Assembly (NCBI GenBank): GCA_029167225.1
Contig: JARFNK010000012.1
Span: 62,001-126,000, forward strand
Source of the DNA: Sphingobium arseniciresistens
Lineage (GTDB): Bacteria; Pseudomonadota; Alphaproteobacteria; Sphingomonadales; Sphingomonadaceae
Direction: 5' to 3'
DNA length: 64,000 nt
Below the pieces are notes generated by a model. The model saw nothing but the letters and a program-made list of their open reading frames with translations, made no database searches and was not told the DNA's origin. The translations under genes and the position numbers were made by a program. Positions 1 through 12,137 of this stretch are shown piece by piece (positions within the stretch are counted from its first letter, which is position 1; each line of letters opens with the position of its first letter).

Positions 1-154
1 CCAGCATCAGCCCGCCGAACAGGCACGCCCATCCCTGTTTGAAGCCGAACATCAGAAATTCGAAGGCATGGCCGGGCAGGCCGGGCGCGACCGCGGCGGC
101 TTCCAGCGCGAGCCGGATGCGCCCGAAACGGGTATGACGTTCATTCCCGGTCAT
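1..154 (-). CDS. DUF817 family membrane protein (5' part only)
   Basis: Only the first 51 codons are inside the window; the gene runs off the left edge. The N-terminus reads MTGNERHTRFGRI and later contains FGFKQGWACLFGGLML, which resembles the start of DUF817 proteins, a family of predicted multi-pass inner membrane proteins of unknown function. The start ATG at 154 lies 30 bp after the stop codon of the upstream VWA gene on the same strand, so the two may be co-transcribed. A hexanucleotide repeat fills most of that gap. The family call rests on one short segment. Confidence 0.6.
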   Translation of the reverse strand, partial: MTGNERHTRFGRIRLALEAAAVAPGLPGHAFEFLMFGFKQGWACLFGGLML

Positions 155-164
155 GGTGGCCTGA

Positions 165-192
165 CGCTATCGCTATCGCTATCGCTATCGCT
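165..192. repeat. CGCTAT hexanucleotide tandem repeat (4.7 copies)
   Basis: Four perfect CGCTAT units plus CGCT occupy 165-192. On the minus strand the first TAG inside the array is the stop codon of the VWA gene (185-187), and the rest of the array fills the leader of the DUF817 gene. Changes in copy number would alter the spacing between the two genes without changing either protein. Confidence 0.9.
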
Positions 193-1363
193 TGCGGGTG
201 AGTTCCCGCATCGCCTCGTCCAGCCCTTCGAGCGTCAGCGGATACATGCGGTCGGCCATCAGCTGGCGGATGAGCTGGGTCGACTGGCTGTAGCCCCAAT
301 GTTCCTTGGTCATCGGGTTGAGCCACACCGTCGCGGGATAGGTGTGGACGATCCGCTGGAGCCATGCCGCCCCCGCCTCCTCGTTGAAATGCTCGACCGA
401 TCCGCCGGGGTGGCTGATTTCATAGGGGCTCATCGCCGCGTCGCCGACGAACAAGACCTTATAGTCATGACCATATTTGTGGAGGATGTCCCAGGTCTGG
501 GTGCGCTCGGTGAAGCGGCGGCGGTTGTCCTTCCATACGCCTTCGTACAGGCAGTTGTGGAAGTAGAAGAACTCCATGTTCTTGAACTCGGCGGTGGCGG
601 CCGAAAACAGCTCCTCGCACAGCTTCACATAGGGATCCATCGATCCGCCGACGTCGAGAAACAGCAGCAGCTTGACCGCATTGTGCCGTTCGGGCCGCAT
701 ATGGATGTCCAGCCAGCCCTGCCGGGCGGTGCCGCGGATCGTCTCGTCCAGATCCAGCTCGTCGGCCGCGCCTTCCCGCGCGAAGCGGCGCAGGCGGCGC
801 AGCGCGATCTTGATGTTGCGCGTGCCAAGCTCGCGATCATTGTCGAGATTCTTGAAGGCGCGCTGTTCCCACACCTTCACGGCCCGCTTGTGCTTGCCCT
901 CGCCGCCGATCCGCACGCCCTCGGGATTATAGCCGCCATGGCCGAAGGGGGATGTGCCGCCGGTGCCGATCCACTTGTTCCCGCCCTGATGCCGGCCCTG
1001 CTGCTCCTCCAGCCGCTTCTTCAGTGTGTCCATGATCTCGTCCCAGCTGCCCAGCGACTTGATCTTTTCCATCTCTTCCGCGCTCAGGAACTTCTCCGCG
1101 ACGAGGCGCAGCCACTCCTCCGGGATCTCCTGCTGGTTGACGCCATAATGGGTCTCCATGCCCCTGAAGACCTTGGCGAACACCTGGTCGAAGCGGTCGA
1201 TCAGCCCCTCGTCCTTCACATAGGTCGCGCGGGCGAGAAAATAGAATTCCTCCGGCCGGCGCTCTATGGCATCCAGCTGGAGCGCCTCCAGCAGCACCAG
1301 ATGCTCCTTGATCCCCGCATTGATGCCGGCGGCGCGCAGTTCGTCGAGAAAGTTCAGCAGCAC
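185..1363 (-). CDS. VWA domain-containing protein (CoxE-like)
   Basis: A 392-residue soluble protein. The C-terminal half holds a von Willebrand factor A-like fold with a degenerate MIDAS motif, LLFLDVGGSMD (first Asp about residue 237), as in CoxE-like proteins. The N-terminal part is rich in charged helices (FLDELRAAGINAGIKEHL). CoxE-like proteins usually act with MoxR-type AAA ATPases as chaperones for metallocentre insertion or complex assembly. A MoxR ATPase is encoded on the same strand at 4491-5336, separated by two genes, which is consistent with partnership but does not prove it. The stop codon lies inside a hexanucleotide repeat. The substrate complex is unknown. Confidence 0.85.
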   Translation of the reverse strand: MLLNFLDELRAAGINAGIKEHLVLLEALQLDAIERRPEEFYFLARATYVKDEGLIDRFDQVFAKVFRGMETHYGVNQQEIPEEWLRLVAEKFLSAEEMEKIKSLGSWDEIMDTLKKRLEEQQGRHQGGNKWIGTGGTSPFGHGGYNPEGVRIGGEGKHKRAVKVWEQRAFKNLDNDRELGTRNIKIALRRLRRFAREGAADELDLDETIRGTARQGWLDIHMRPERHNAVKLLLFLDVGGSMDPYVKLCEELFSAATAEFKNMEFFYFHNCLYEGVWKDNRRRFTERTQTWDILHKYGHDYKVLFVGDAAMSPYEISHPGGSVEHFNEEAGAAWLQRIVHTYPATVWLNPMTKEHWGYSQSTQLIRQLMADRMYPLTLEGLDEAMRELTRKR

Positions 1364-1518
1364 GGTCGGTCCTCAAGGGCGGCGGGCGTTCCAATATGTT
1401 GACCAGTGCGCCTCGCGTTGCAAGGCGCCATCGCGGCATTGCAGTTATCGGAACATTAATTGTTGCAGTGCATGATTAATCCAGCACTGCTGCGGGTCGT
1501 TTCGGGGGCGCGATTTAA

Positions 1519-2898
1519 TTGGAAAAGCTGGATCTGCTGGCTGACCTTGGGGAAAGGTCGGGCGACATCGCATTGCAATGCAGCGAGACTGCGGGTTTCC
1601 TCGGGGAAGTCAACGAGCGAATCCGCAAGGATGCCGACAAGCTTGCTGGTCTTCATGCCGACATGGCTGTTCTGGGCAGCAGCCAGAGCGAAAGCGTGCG
1701 CGCGGCGCAGGAACTCGGCCTGACGGCCCGGCGTGCCGGCACGATCATTACCGAGGGGCATGAAGCGGCGGCACTTTCGCTGGAGGAAGTGGCCGGCCTG
1801 ATCGCCCATGTCACGGGGCTGGAGGGGCATTTGCGCAGCTTCCTGGCGGTGATCGAGGCTGTTGGCGGCATTTCCGACGAACTGGCGGCAATCGCGTGGC
1901 AGACCCGGATGCTCGGCATCAATGCCGCGATCGAGGCGGCGCGGGGTGGGGACGAGGCGCGGGGCTTTGCGGTCGTGGCGGACGAGATCCGCCGGCTGGC
2001 GGAGCAATCGGCCGGATCGGCGGCGTCCGTAAGCGAGAAGCTGGCGCAGCTGGATGGCGATGCCAGGGCATTGATCGGCGGGGTCGAGGCGAACATCGCG
2101 CGCGGGCGCGGGGTCAGCGCGCATATCGATTCGCTGCGCAATGCTCTGATGGAAATCGCGTCGCTGGTGGGGCAGTTCCGCGATCGCTCGGACGCGATCG
2201 CGCGGCGGACGGATGCGGCCGACGAGGCGGTCGAGGCGCTGCGCACCGGGCTGGAGGGCTTCACGCGATCCGCGACGCAAAGCGCCGGGCAGGTCAACGA
2301 AGCGCGACTTCGGTTGGACGGTCTGGAAGGCATGGCGAACGACATGCTCAACAGGACTGCGCGCAGCGGCCAGCGTACCCGCAACAGCCGCTACATCGCC
2401 CTGGCCGAAGAAGGCGCGGAGGAGGTCTCCGCCCTGATCGAGGCCGGGTTGCGCGAGGCGCGGCTGGCGCGCAGCGCCTTGTTCGACACCCATTATCAGG
2501 CCATCGAGGGATCGGACCCCCGGCAATATCTGACCGGGTTCACCGATTTCGCCGACGCGCTCATCCGGCCCTTGCTGGATCGGCGGACGGCGCAGGATCC
2601 GGCCATCGTCGGATGTTGCCTCATCGATATGAACGGCTATCTGCCCACCCACATCGGCGCGCGCAGCCAGCCGCCGCGCAGTGGCGAGCGGCTGTGGAAC
2701 ATGGAGCACGCCCGCAACCGGCAGATCTTCATGGACGCCCAGACACGCCGCGCGCTGGACGGGGAAGGCGACTTCTTCCTGTTCACCTATCGGCAGGATC
2801 TGGGCGAGGGGCGCTACCGGGCGCTGCGCAGCGTCTTCGTGCCGCTTATCTTCGACGGGCAGCGCTGGGGCGCGTACGAGGTCGGCTATCTGATCTGA
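1519..2898 (+). CDS. Soluble methyl-accepting chemotaxis-type signalling protein
   Basis: A 459-residue protein without membrane segments. Residues 118-145 carry the receptor hairpin tip (IAWQTRMLGINAAIEAARGG), followed by FAVVADEIRRLAEQSA, which binds CheA/CheW in chemoreceptors. The second half (about 290-459) is a predicted sensor-like domain (FFLFTYRQDLGEG, VFVPLIFDGQRWGAYEVGYL), so the usual order is reversed: signalling module first and sensing module last. TTG at 1519 is taken as start because an in-frame TAA sits immediately upstream and GGGGGCG lies about 9 nt before it; a later ATG cannot be excluded. It stands alone, with no che genes nearby, so the input and the partner kinase are unknown. 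Confidence 0.8.
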   Translation: MEKLDLLADLGERSGDIALQCSETAGFLGEVNERIRKDADKLAGLHADMAVLGSSQSESVRAAQELGLTARRAGTIITEGHEAAALSLEEVAGLIAHVTGLEGHLRSFLAVIEAVGGISDELAAIAWQTRMLGINAAIEAARGGDEARGFAVVADEIRRLAEQSAGSAASVSEKLAQLDGDARALIGGVEANIARGRGVSAHIDSLRNALMEIASLVGQFRDRSDAIARRTDAADEAVEALRTGLEGFTRSATQSAGQVNEARLRLDGLEGMANDMLNRTARSGQRTRNSRYIALAEEGAEEVSALIEAGLREARLARSALFDTHYQAIEGSDPRQYLTGFTDFADALIRPLLDRRTAQDPAIVGCCLIDMNGYLPTHIGARSQPPRSGERLWNMEHARNRQIFMDAQTRRALDGEGDFFLFTYRQDLGEGRYRALRSVFVPLIFDGQRWGAYEVGYLI

Positions 2899-2922
2899 GC
2901 GATCCGAAAGCGCACGCCAGGA

Positions 2923-3948
2923 TCAGCGGGCGGCCGTCACCTGCTGCCGGCCATCGGCATTATAGGCCGTGGACATGCGCGGTGTGGCGCCGGCGACATC
3001 GCTGCCGTCGAGGATGGCGGCGATCTGCTCGGCCGAGGGGACGCGGTCATAGACATTGTACATGTCCGTCCGGCCGACCTCATGCATGCTGACCTGGTAG
3101 CCTTCCGCGCCACTGCGCTTCTCGATCATCAGCATCCGTCCGGCATCGTCGAGCGGGACGAACACCGTGTCGGCATTCGCCACCGACTGCAGCATCTGCA
3201 CCTTGCCGTCCGCAAGGGTGACATTGCCGCGCACGCACAGCCGCGAAGCCGGGGCGCGAGATACTGTGTCGCTGGCTTCCGGTGCGGCCTTTCCTTCAAG
3301 GATCTGCGCCTTGCCTTCCATCGGCGCCGGGCAATCGCCTATGGCAACCGCTGTAGCCTTTTCCACCTTTGCGTTGGGTGCGAAGCGGATGCTCGACAGC
3401 ATGGCGTCGAGGCCGGCCTTGACGTCGCGGGCACGTTCGGTCGGGCCAGTGACGCGCAGCTTGACCATCCAGCGCCCTGCCTGGACGAAGGCCGCGCCCG
3501 TCACCAATGCGCCATCGGCGGCATTTTCATAGAAGGCACGGATCGCGCCATCGGCATGGCCGCCGGCGGTGACGGCCGAAAAGGCCGTGCGACGGGTGGC
3601 CGGGCCGAAGCGCTCATGGATCGCCTGATCGGTCATATGCGCGGCAATGGCCGTATCGGCATAGCTGGGCAGATAGATATAGGCCGTGGCCTGCACCACG
3701 CCGTCGGCTGACACGAACTGGGCGTAATTGTCGATCCCGCTGCCGCCTTCCGAAATCTCGCCAGACTTCACCAGCGCGAGTTCGCCCATCTGCAGGGGGA
3801 AACTGATACCGGCGGCGTCGAGCGCGGCGATATCGCCATCGACGCGCCAGGCTTCACGCGCGGCATCGGGTTCTGCCGCCTGCGCCTGCAGGCAGATCAT
3901 CGACAGGGGAAGAAGAGTCAGGGCAGCCCAACGACGCATCACATCCAT
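2923..3948 (-). CDS. Secreted hypothetical protein
   Basis: 341 residues. The N-terminus MDVMRRWAALTLLPLSMICLQAQA is a clear signal peptide ending in AQA, so the product is probably periplasmic. The mature part has no motif that I recognise; it contains two parts that read like small alpha/beta domains (VQATAYIYLPSYADTAIAAHM and later VTLADGKVQMLQSVANAD) joined by a Lys/Ala-rich linker. Convergent with the chemoreceptor-type gene (24 bp gap). Function unknown. Confidence 0.75.
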   Translation of the reverse strand: MDVMRRWAALTLLPLSMICLQAQAAEPDAAREAWRVDGDIAALDAAGISFPLQMGELALVKSGEISEGGSGIDNYAQFVSADGVVQATAYIYLPSYADTAIAAHMTDQAIHERFGPATRRTAFSAVTAGGHADGAIRAFYENAADGALVTGAAFVQAGRWMVKLRVTGPTERARDVKAGLDAMLSSIRFAPNAKVEKATAVAIGDCPAPMEGKAQILEGKAAPEASDTVSRAPASRLCVRGNVTLADGKVQMLQSVANADTVFVPLDDAGRMLMIEKRSGAEGYQVSMHEVGRTDMYNVYDRVPSAEQIAAILDGSDVAGATPRMSTAYNADGRQQVTAAR

Positions 3949-4065
3949 CTCCTAAGCGACGGCCGTTCAGGCTCTTGTCTTGGGAGGAAGATCACATGCA
4001 ATGTTTAGCCGCGCAAGCTGCCATTTGCGTTAACGGCGATGATTATGCGCCTCTGGCCGTGTTTT

Positions 4066-4491
4066 TCAGGGCGCTGGAGGTATTTGCCCGTCATACCGGG
4101 GAAGATCCGGGTCGATATGCGCCCAAACCGGCGCCTCCTTCGTCCAGATCGTCGCCTGTGGCGCGATCAGATTCGGATCGTCCAGCGCGCCGGCCCGGAT
4201 GATCGTCAGGTGCGGGCGTGATTCGGCCAGGCTCATCAGCGGCGTGCCGCACTCGGGGCAGAAGCCGCGCCGCATGTGGTTGCCGCTGTCGGCAACGCTC
4301 TCATACCATCGCACCTCGCCGCTGGTCCTGACCTCCTCTGTCGGGAACACGACGTTCACCGTGCCGCTGCCCGCGCTCAGATATTGGCAGAGGCGACACA
4401 GGCAGAGGCGGGCGCCCATGGGCTCGGCGGCGATGGTAATGCGCACCGCCCCGCACAGGCAGCCGGCGCCATGAATCGGCCGCTCGGCCAT
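4066..4491 (-). CDS. GFA family zinc-binding protein
   Basis: 141 residues with the Mss4-like zinc site of the GFA (glutathione-dependent formaldehyde-activating enzyme-like) family: CLCGAV near the start, CLCRLCQ at about 30-36 and CPECGTP at about 78-84. Most family members are of unknown function. The ATG at 4491 shares one base with the MoxR stop codon (TGATG), so translation is coupled to the ATPase gene upstream. The reading frame stays open further upstream but that part is only the other frame of moxR. Confidence 0.85.
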   Translation of the reverse strand: MAERPIHGAGCLCGAVRITIAAEPMGARLCLCRLCQYLSAGSGTVNVVFPTEEVRTSGEVRWYESVADSGNHMRRGFCPECGTPLMSLAESRPHLTIIRAGALDDPNLIAPQATIWTKEAPVWAHIDPDLPRYDGQIPPAP

Positions 4492-5336
4492 CACTGCGTC
4501 TTCCGGCGGCTCATGAAGGCCAGCCGTTCGAACATCATAATGTCCTGCTCGTTCTTCAGAAGCGCCCCGTGCAGCGGCGGGATCGCCTTGCTGCTGTCGG
4601 CCGACTGCAGCACGTCGAGCGGCATGTCCTCGGCCAGCAGCAACTTCAGCCAGTCGATCAGTTCGCTTGTGGACGGCTTTTTCTTGAGGCCCGGCACATC
4701 GCGAATGTCGTAGAAGATGTCCATCGCGCGGTTGACCAGGATCTTCTGGATGCCAGGAAAATGGACATCGACGATCCGCTGCATCGTCTCCCGCTCGGGA
4801 AAGCGGATATAGTGGAAGAAACAGCGGCGCAGGAAGGCGTCGGGCAGTTCCTTCTCGTTGTTCGACGTGATGATGACGATGGGGCGCTCGGCCGCCCTGA
4901 TGGTCTCGCCAGTCTCGTAGACATGGAACTCCATGCGGTCGAGTTCCTGCAGCAGGTCGTTGGGAAACTCGATGTCGGCCTTGTCGATCTCGTCGATCAG
5001 CAGCACGGGCAGGACGGGGGAGGTGAACGCCTCCCACAGCTTGCCCTTGCGGATATAGTTGGAGATGTCGTGGACACGCGGATCGCCCAGCTGCCCGTCG
5101 CGGAGCCGCGCCACCGCGTCATATTCGTAAAGCCCCTGATGGGCGCGGGTGGTGGACTTGACGTTCCATTCGATGAGCGGGGCGCCGAGCGCGGTCGCGA
5201 TCTGCTGCGCGAGCACGGTCTTGCCGGTGCCCGGTTCCCCCTTCACCAGCAGCGGGCGGCGGAGCAGGACGGCGGCATTGACTGCGACCTTCAGGTCGTC
5301 CGTTGCGACATAATCCTCGGTGCCTTCAAAGCGCAT
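4491..5336 (-). CDS. MoxR-type AAA+ ATPase
   Basis: 281 residues. The Walker A motif GEPGTGKT is at 33-40 and Walker B VLLIDEIDKAD at 111-121, followed by a sensor 1 region (VIITSNNEKELPDAFLRRC). MoxR ATPases work as chaperones that insert cofactors or assemble complexes, usually together with VWA proteins; a CoxE-like VWA gene lies downstream on the same strand at 185-1363. The gene begins 89 bp from the preceding gene and overlaps the GFA gene by one base. Confidence 0.9.
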   Translation of the reverse strand: MRFEGTEDYVATDDLKVAVNAAVLLRRPLLVKGEPGTGKTVLAQQIATALGAPLIEWNVKSTTRAHQGLYEYDAVARLRDGQLGDPRVHDISNYIRKGKLWEAFTSPVLPVLLIDEIDKADIEFPNDLLQELDRMEFHVYETGETIRAAERPIVIITSNNEKELPDAFLRRCFFHYIRFPERETMQRIVDVHFPGIQKILVNRAMDIFYDIRDVPGLKKKPSTSELIDWLKLLLAEDMPLDVLQSADSSKAIPPLHGALLKNEQDIMMFERLAFMSRRKTQ

Positions 5337-5425
5337 CGGCCGCTCGTCCTCTTCCCGTTGCGGATAACTACGGGAGTAGGGTCGCCTTCGTGCGGGCGCA
5401 AGGCTTTAGAGGATCGGGCTCGCGA

Positions 5426-6106
5426 TCACTCTGCCGCGCGGATGGCGGCGCGGGCCTGCAGCAGATCCCAAAGGCCGCGATGCTGGCGCATCAGCTGTCC
5501 AGCACCGAACAGGACGGCGCGCATCACGCTGGGCTCGACTGCGACCGCATCGGCCACGGCGAGGGTGTCCTCGCGTGCCGGCAACAGGGATCCGCGCGGA
5601 TCAATGTCCAGCCGCAGCGCGACGCGGTCCAGCATCGGGCGGATCGCGCTCCAATCCAGCACCAGCGCCACGGCCGCGCCGATGGCGCAGCCCCGGCGAT
5701 CGGACTGGGCGAGCATTTCGAGGGCATGGCGCTGGCCAAGGACGGTGGCGTCGCAATTGCTTTGCCCGACCATGCTGGGCACCGGCCCTGCGGCAACGGC
5801 GATCCGGGTCAGATAGGCGCGCTCCGCCGCAAAGCCTTCCATCGCCTGCAACAGCCAGCGGCGCGAGGCATTGTCGGCGCTGCGGATGGCGGCATAGTCG
5901 ATGACGCCGGGATGGCGGCCGTGGAGCACGCACAGATAATGGATGGCGTCGGTCAGGCTGGCCGGGGTCACGCTCGCGGGCGTTCCCGCCATGAAATCTC
6001 GGGCATAACGATGTTCGGCCGTCCCTTCCGCCAGAACCAGCCGCGAAAGCACCTCGGATGTGCCCGGGCCATCATTATGCAATTCAACCGTCTCGCCCAT
6101 GCTCAT
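5426..6106 (-). CDS. Conserved hypothetical protein (possibly DUF6975)
   Basis: 226 residues, predicted cytoplasmic and mostly helical, starting MSMGETVELHNDG. It has a segment ESPVMRAVLF-like near the C-terminus (VEPSVMRAVLFGAGQLMRQH). From memory it resembles proteins found widely in Sphingomonadales and labelled DUF6975; this is not verified. No catalytic motif is visible. It sits between the rpoD terminator and the moxR gene on the same strand. Confidence 0.65.
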   Translation of the reverse strand: MSMGETVELHNDGPGTSEVLSRLVLAEGTAEHRYARDFMAGTPASVTPASLTDAIHYLCVLHGRHPGVIDYAAIRSADNASRRWLLQAMEGFAAERAYLTRIAVAAGPVPSMVGQSNCDATVLGQRHALEMLAQSDRRGCAIGAAVALVLDWSAIRPMLDRVALRLDIDPRGSLLPAREDTLAVADAVAVEPSVMRAVLFGAGQLMRQHRGLWDLLQARAAIRAAE

Positions 6107-6295
6107 ATTCCCTCAAATTGCGCGGCAAGACGCTCGCGTCGCTGGATCGGGTTATGGCGGGGTTGCGTAAACGGAGGGTTTATGTCGGAAAATTTTCGCT
6201 CCGGGCCGACCCATGATGGTTAATATTTGATGTGCGAAAATACGCATAACGCATATTTTGCCGGGTGCGCTGGCGAGCAACGCGCGCCAGACGCA

Positions 6296-6330
6296 AGAAT
6301 GCCGGCCGAACAAGGCCCGGCCGGCATTCT
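6296..6330 (-). terminator. Intrinsic terminator downstream of rpoD
   Basis: A perfect 12-bp inverted repeat (AGAATGCCGGCC at 6296-6307 and GGCCGGCATTCT at 6319-6330) with an 11-nt loop lies 19 bp beyond the rpoD stop. The following T tract on the minus strand is weak, so termination may be incomplete. Confidence 0.75.
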
Positions 6331-6349
6331 GGAGCGATGAGAATCGCCT

Positions 6350-8392
<2,043 letters not shown>

Positions 8393-8430
8393 CTATTCGC
8401 CTTGACCCCAGTGGCCCATGAACGGGCCGA

Positions 8431-10338
8431 TCACATCATGTCTTCCGGCTGCATCAGGTCAGCGAGTCGCTGCTGATGCTGAGCCTTCATCTTCAACAGC
8501 CTCTGCTGTTGCAGAAGGCTCTCTTCATCGAGCGCGGCCATTGCCTGCCTCGTGGCCTGCGCCAGCGCGGCTTCGATCTCCGGTCCCGCCGCCATCACCC
8601 GAATCGCTTCCCTCAGATCGCGCCGCGCACGATCAGGATCAGCCTGTTTTCGGGTAAAAGTGAAGGTAAGCGCATCGGCCCGGAGTAGCCCTTTCGCCAT
8701 ATTATACACATCACCTTGGCCCAATATGGTAAGGAGTGTGTCTATTTCAACAATTTCTTCTGCTGCAGCCGCTGATAATAGTGATCCAAGCAGCAGCGCC
8801 AGCCCTTCATCAGCGATCGAGAGCGACGCAAGTTCCTCCCGGTTGCGCCTGATTTCGTCGGGATAGCGCACGAGTCCTCCCAGCACGGCGCGCAGGAGCC
8901 GGCCTTCCAGGCCCGTCGCCTTGATCGCGTGCGCGTCCTCGGTGGCCGGGGGCAGGGGCGGGGTCCACTTGCCCTTGTTGCCGCCGCCGCCGCGCTGCGG
9001 AGTCCAGGGGCGCTGGGGGCGATTGCCCTGCGGGGTGAAGGGCGCGCGCTGCCGGCGGGCAAAGAACAGCTCGTCGTAGCGCTCGCGGAAGATCTGCTGA
9101 TAATGCGCGCGAATGTCCGGGTGGGCGATCTGCTCGGTGATCGCCGCCAGTCGCTGCTTGAGGCCCGCGCGCTGTTCGGGCGTGTCGAGCGGCGCTGCAG
9201 CCAGTTCGTGCGACCACAGCCGTTCCACCAGCGCCTCCGCGCCACCAAGCACGCTCTCAAACGCTGCCGGGCCTTCGGCGCGGATCAGGTCGTCGGGGTC
9301 CTTGCCCGCCGGCAGGGTGGCAAAGGCAAGGCTGTGGCCGGGGCGCAGCAGGGGCAGGGCGCGCATCGCCGCGCGAATCGCCGCCTTCTGTCCGGCGCTG
9401 TCGCCATCGAAGCAGAGGATGGGCACCTCCACCATTTTCCACAGCCGCTCGATCTGGTGCTCGGTCAGCGCGGTGCCGAGCGGCGCGACGCCTTCGCCAA
9501 AGCCCGCCTGGGCGAGCGCGATCACGTCCATATAGCCCTCGACCACGATCACCCGGCCGCTCTGGCGCGATGCGGGCGAGGCCTTGTCGAGATTGTAGAG
9601 CGTGCGTCCCTTGTCGAAGAGGGGGGTGTCGGGCGAGTTCAGATATTTGGGTTCGCCCGCGCCGAGGATGCGGCCGCCAAAGGCGATCACCCGGCCGCGT
9701 GCGTCGCGTATGGGGATCATCAGCCGGCCACGGAAGCGATCATAGCTTTCGCGCTTTCGGCTGTTCTCGCTCTCGCCTGCCTCGGGGTCGATGAGCATAC
9801 CGGTTTCGACGAGCATCGCTTCGCCAAAGTCGCGCAATGCTGTCTTCAGCTTGCCTCGAGAATCGGGTGAATAGCCAAAGCCAAAGGCCCGGCGCGTGGC
9901 ATCGCTGATCTGGCGGCGGACGAGATAGTCGCGCGCCTCGCTCCCATCGATTCCGCCCAATTGATCTTCGAAAAAGCTCTGCGCCGCCGCCATGACATCA
10001 TGCAGGCCCTTGGTCTGCTCCGCCCGCTTCGCCGCGCGCGGGTCTGCCGCTGGCACCTCCATGCCGGCGGTGGAGGCGAGTTCCTTCACCGCCTCCATGA
10101 AGGGAAGCCCGCGCTGGTCGGTCATCCAGCGGATCGCGTCGCCATGCGCGCCGCAGCCGAAGCAGTGGTAGAAGCCCTTCTCGTCGTTGATCGTGAAGCT
10201 GGGCGTCTTCTCGTTATGGAACGGGCAGCAGGCCTTATATTCGCGGCCGGCCTTCTGGACCTTTACCGTCTTGCCGATCAGCGTGGACAGCGAGGTGCGC
10301 GCACGCAACTCGTCCAGCCATTGCGGGGAAAGGCTCAT
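8431..10338 (-). CDS. dnaG: DNA primase DnaG
   Basis: 635 residues. The N-terminal CHC2 zinc ribbon is visible (CPFHNEKTPSF with Cys38/His41, and YHCFGCG with Cys59/Cys62), followed by the catalytic core and the TOPRIM segment VIVVEGYMDVIALAQAG at about 265-280, which binds metal and makes the RNA primer. A Gln/Pro/Gly-rich linker at about 420-450 precedes the C-terminal helical domain that contacts DnaB. The gene follows yqeY with a 10-bp gap and precedes rpoD. Confidence 0.98.
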   Translation of the reverse strand: MSLSPQWLDELRARTSLSTLIGKTVKVQKAGREYKACCPFHNEKTPSFTINDEKGFYHCFGCGAHGDAIRWMTDQRGLPFMEAVKELASTAGMEVPAADPRAAKRAEQTKGLHDVMAAAQSFFEDQLGGIDGSEARDYLVRRQISDATRRAFGFGYSPDSRGKLKTALRDFGEAMLVETGMLIDPEAGESENSRKRESYDRFRGRLMIPIRDARGRVIAFGGRILGAGEPKYLNSPDTPLFDKGRTLYNLDKASPASRQSGRVIVVEGYMDVIALAQAGFGEGVAPLGTALTEHQIERLWKMVEVPILCFDGDSAGQKAAIRAAMRALPLLRPGHSLAFATLPAGKDPDDLIRAEGPAAFESVLGGAEALVERLWSHELAAAPLDTPEQRAGLKQRLAAITEQIAHPDIRAHYQQIFRERYDELFFARRQRAPFTPQGNRPQRPWTPQRGGGGNKGKWTPPLPPATEDAHAIKATGLEGRLLRAVLGGLVRYPDEIRRNREELASLSIADEGLALLLGSLLSAAAAEEIVEIDTLLTILGQGDVYNMAKGLLRADALTFTFTRKQADPDRARRDLREAIRVMAAGPEIEAALAQATRQAMAALDEESLLQQQRLLKMKAQHQQRLADLMQPEDMM

Positions 10339-10348
10339 CCCCGAATCA

Positions 10349-10801
10349 TCAGGACAAGGCGGCCTTCACCAGCGCGCTCGCCTTGCTCATGTCGATGACG
10401 GTGCCGTGGCGCTCCTTGAGCAGCGCCATCACCTTGCCCATTTCCTTCAGGCTGCCGGCGCCGATCTCTGCCTTGATCGCCTCGATCGCGGCGGTGGTTT
10501 CCGCCTCGCTCAGCTGGCCGGGCAGGAAGCTTTCGATGACGGCCAGCTCGGCCTGTTCTTTCGCGGCAAGTTCCATGCGGCCGCCGCTTTCGAACATGGT
10601 GATGGATTCGCGGCGCTGTTTCGCCATCTTCTGAAGCACTTCCACGACCACGGCATCATCGTCGGGCACGGCGGATGCGGTGCGCAGCTCGATGTCGCGA
10701 TCCTTCAGCTTGGCCAGGATCAGGCGGACCGCGGCGAGGCGATCCTTGTCTCCCGCCTTCATCGCCTCGATCTGGGCACTTTTGATGGCGTCGCGAATCA
10801 T
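10349..10801 (-). CDS. GatB/YqeY domain protein
   Basis: 150 residues starting MIRDAIKSAQIEAMKAGD. This is the usual start and length of YqeY proteins, which share the tRNA-tail domain of GatB and are often found beside dnaG/rpoD. The frame is open further upstream, but the ATG at 10801 matches the family. First gene of the operon with dnaG and rpoD; transcribed divergently from carA. The biochemical role is not settled in the family. Confidence 0.93.
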   Translation of the reverse strand: MIRDAIKSAQIEAMKAGDKDRLAAVRLILAKLKDRDIELRTASAVPDDDAVVVEVLQKMAKQRRESITMFESGGRMELAAKEQAELAVIESFLPGQLSEAETTAAIEAIKAEIGAGSLKEMGKVMALLKERHGTVIDMSKASALVKAALS

Positions 10802-10860
10802 GGGCGAATGGATCCTTATGTTTTCGGAAAGGGAGCAATATAAGGACAAAGAAGATTTTT

Positions 10861-10932
10861 AACAGGAGTTGACCTGTTTTGATCTGGAGCCTAGGTCGCG
10901 GGCCGTTTAACCCGTCGAAAACGGGCCCCCGC
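10861..10932 (+). promoter_or_regulatory. carA leader with two hairpins and a possible promoter
   Basis: Between the divergent yqeY and carA genes are an inverted repeat AACAGG-N6-CCTGTT (10861-10878), which includes a -35-like TTGACC at 10869-10874, and a second imperfect GC-rich hairpin (10898-10909 with 10918-10932). The latter is 23 bp before the carA ATG at 10956 and could act in attenuation or mRNA folding. No clear -10 element was seen. Confidence 0.35.
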
Positions 10933-10955
10933 AAAAGCATAAAGGACCGCATGCC

Positions 10956-12133
<1,178 letters not shown>

Positions 12134-12137
<4 letters not shown>

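Noticed and set aside
68-1402. Long open frame on the plus strand opposite the VWA gene
   Set aside because: It mirrors codon positions of the high-GC gene on the other strand and has no family-like motifs.
3975-4202. Small gene on the plus strand before the GFA gene
   Set aside because: Has an RBS-like GGAGGAAG, but runs into the 3' end of the GFA gene and shows no conserved pattern.
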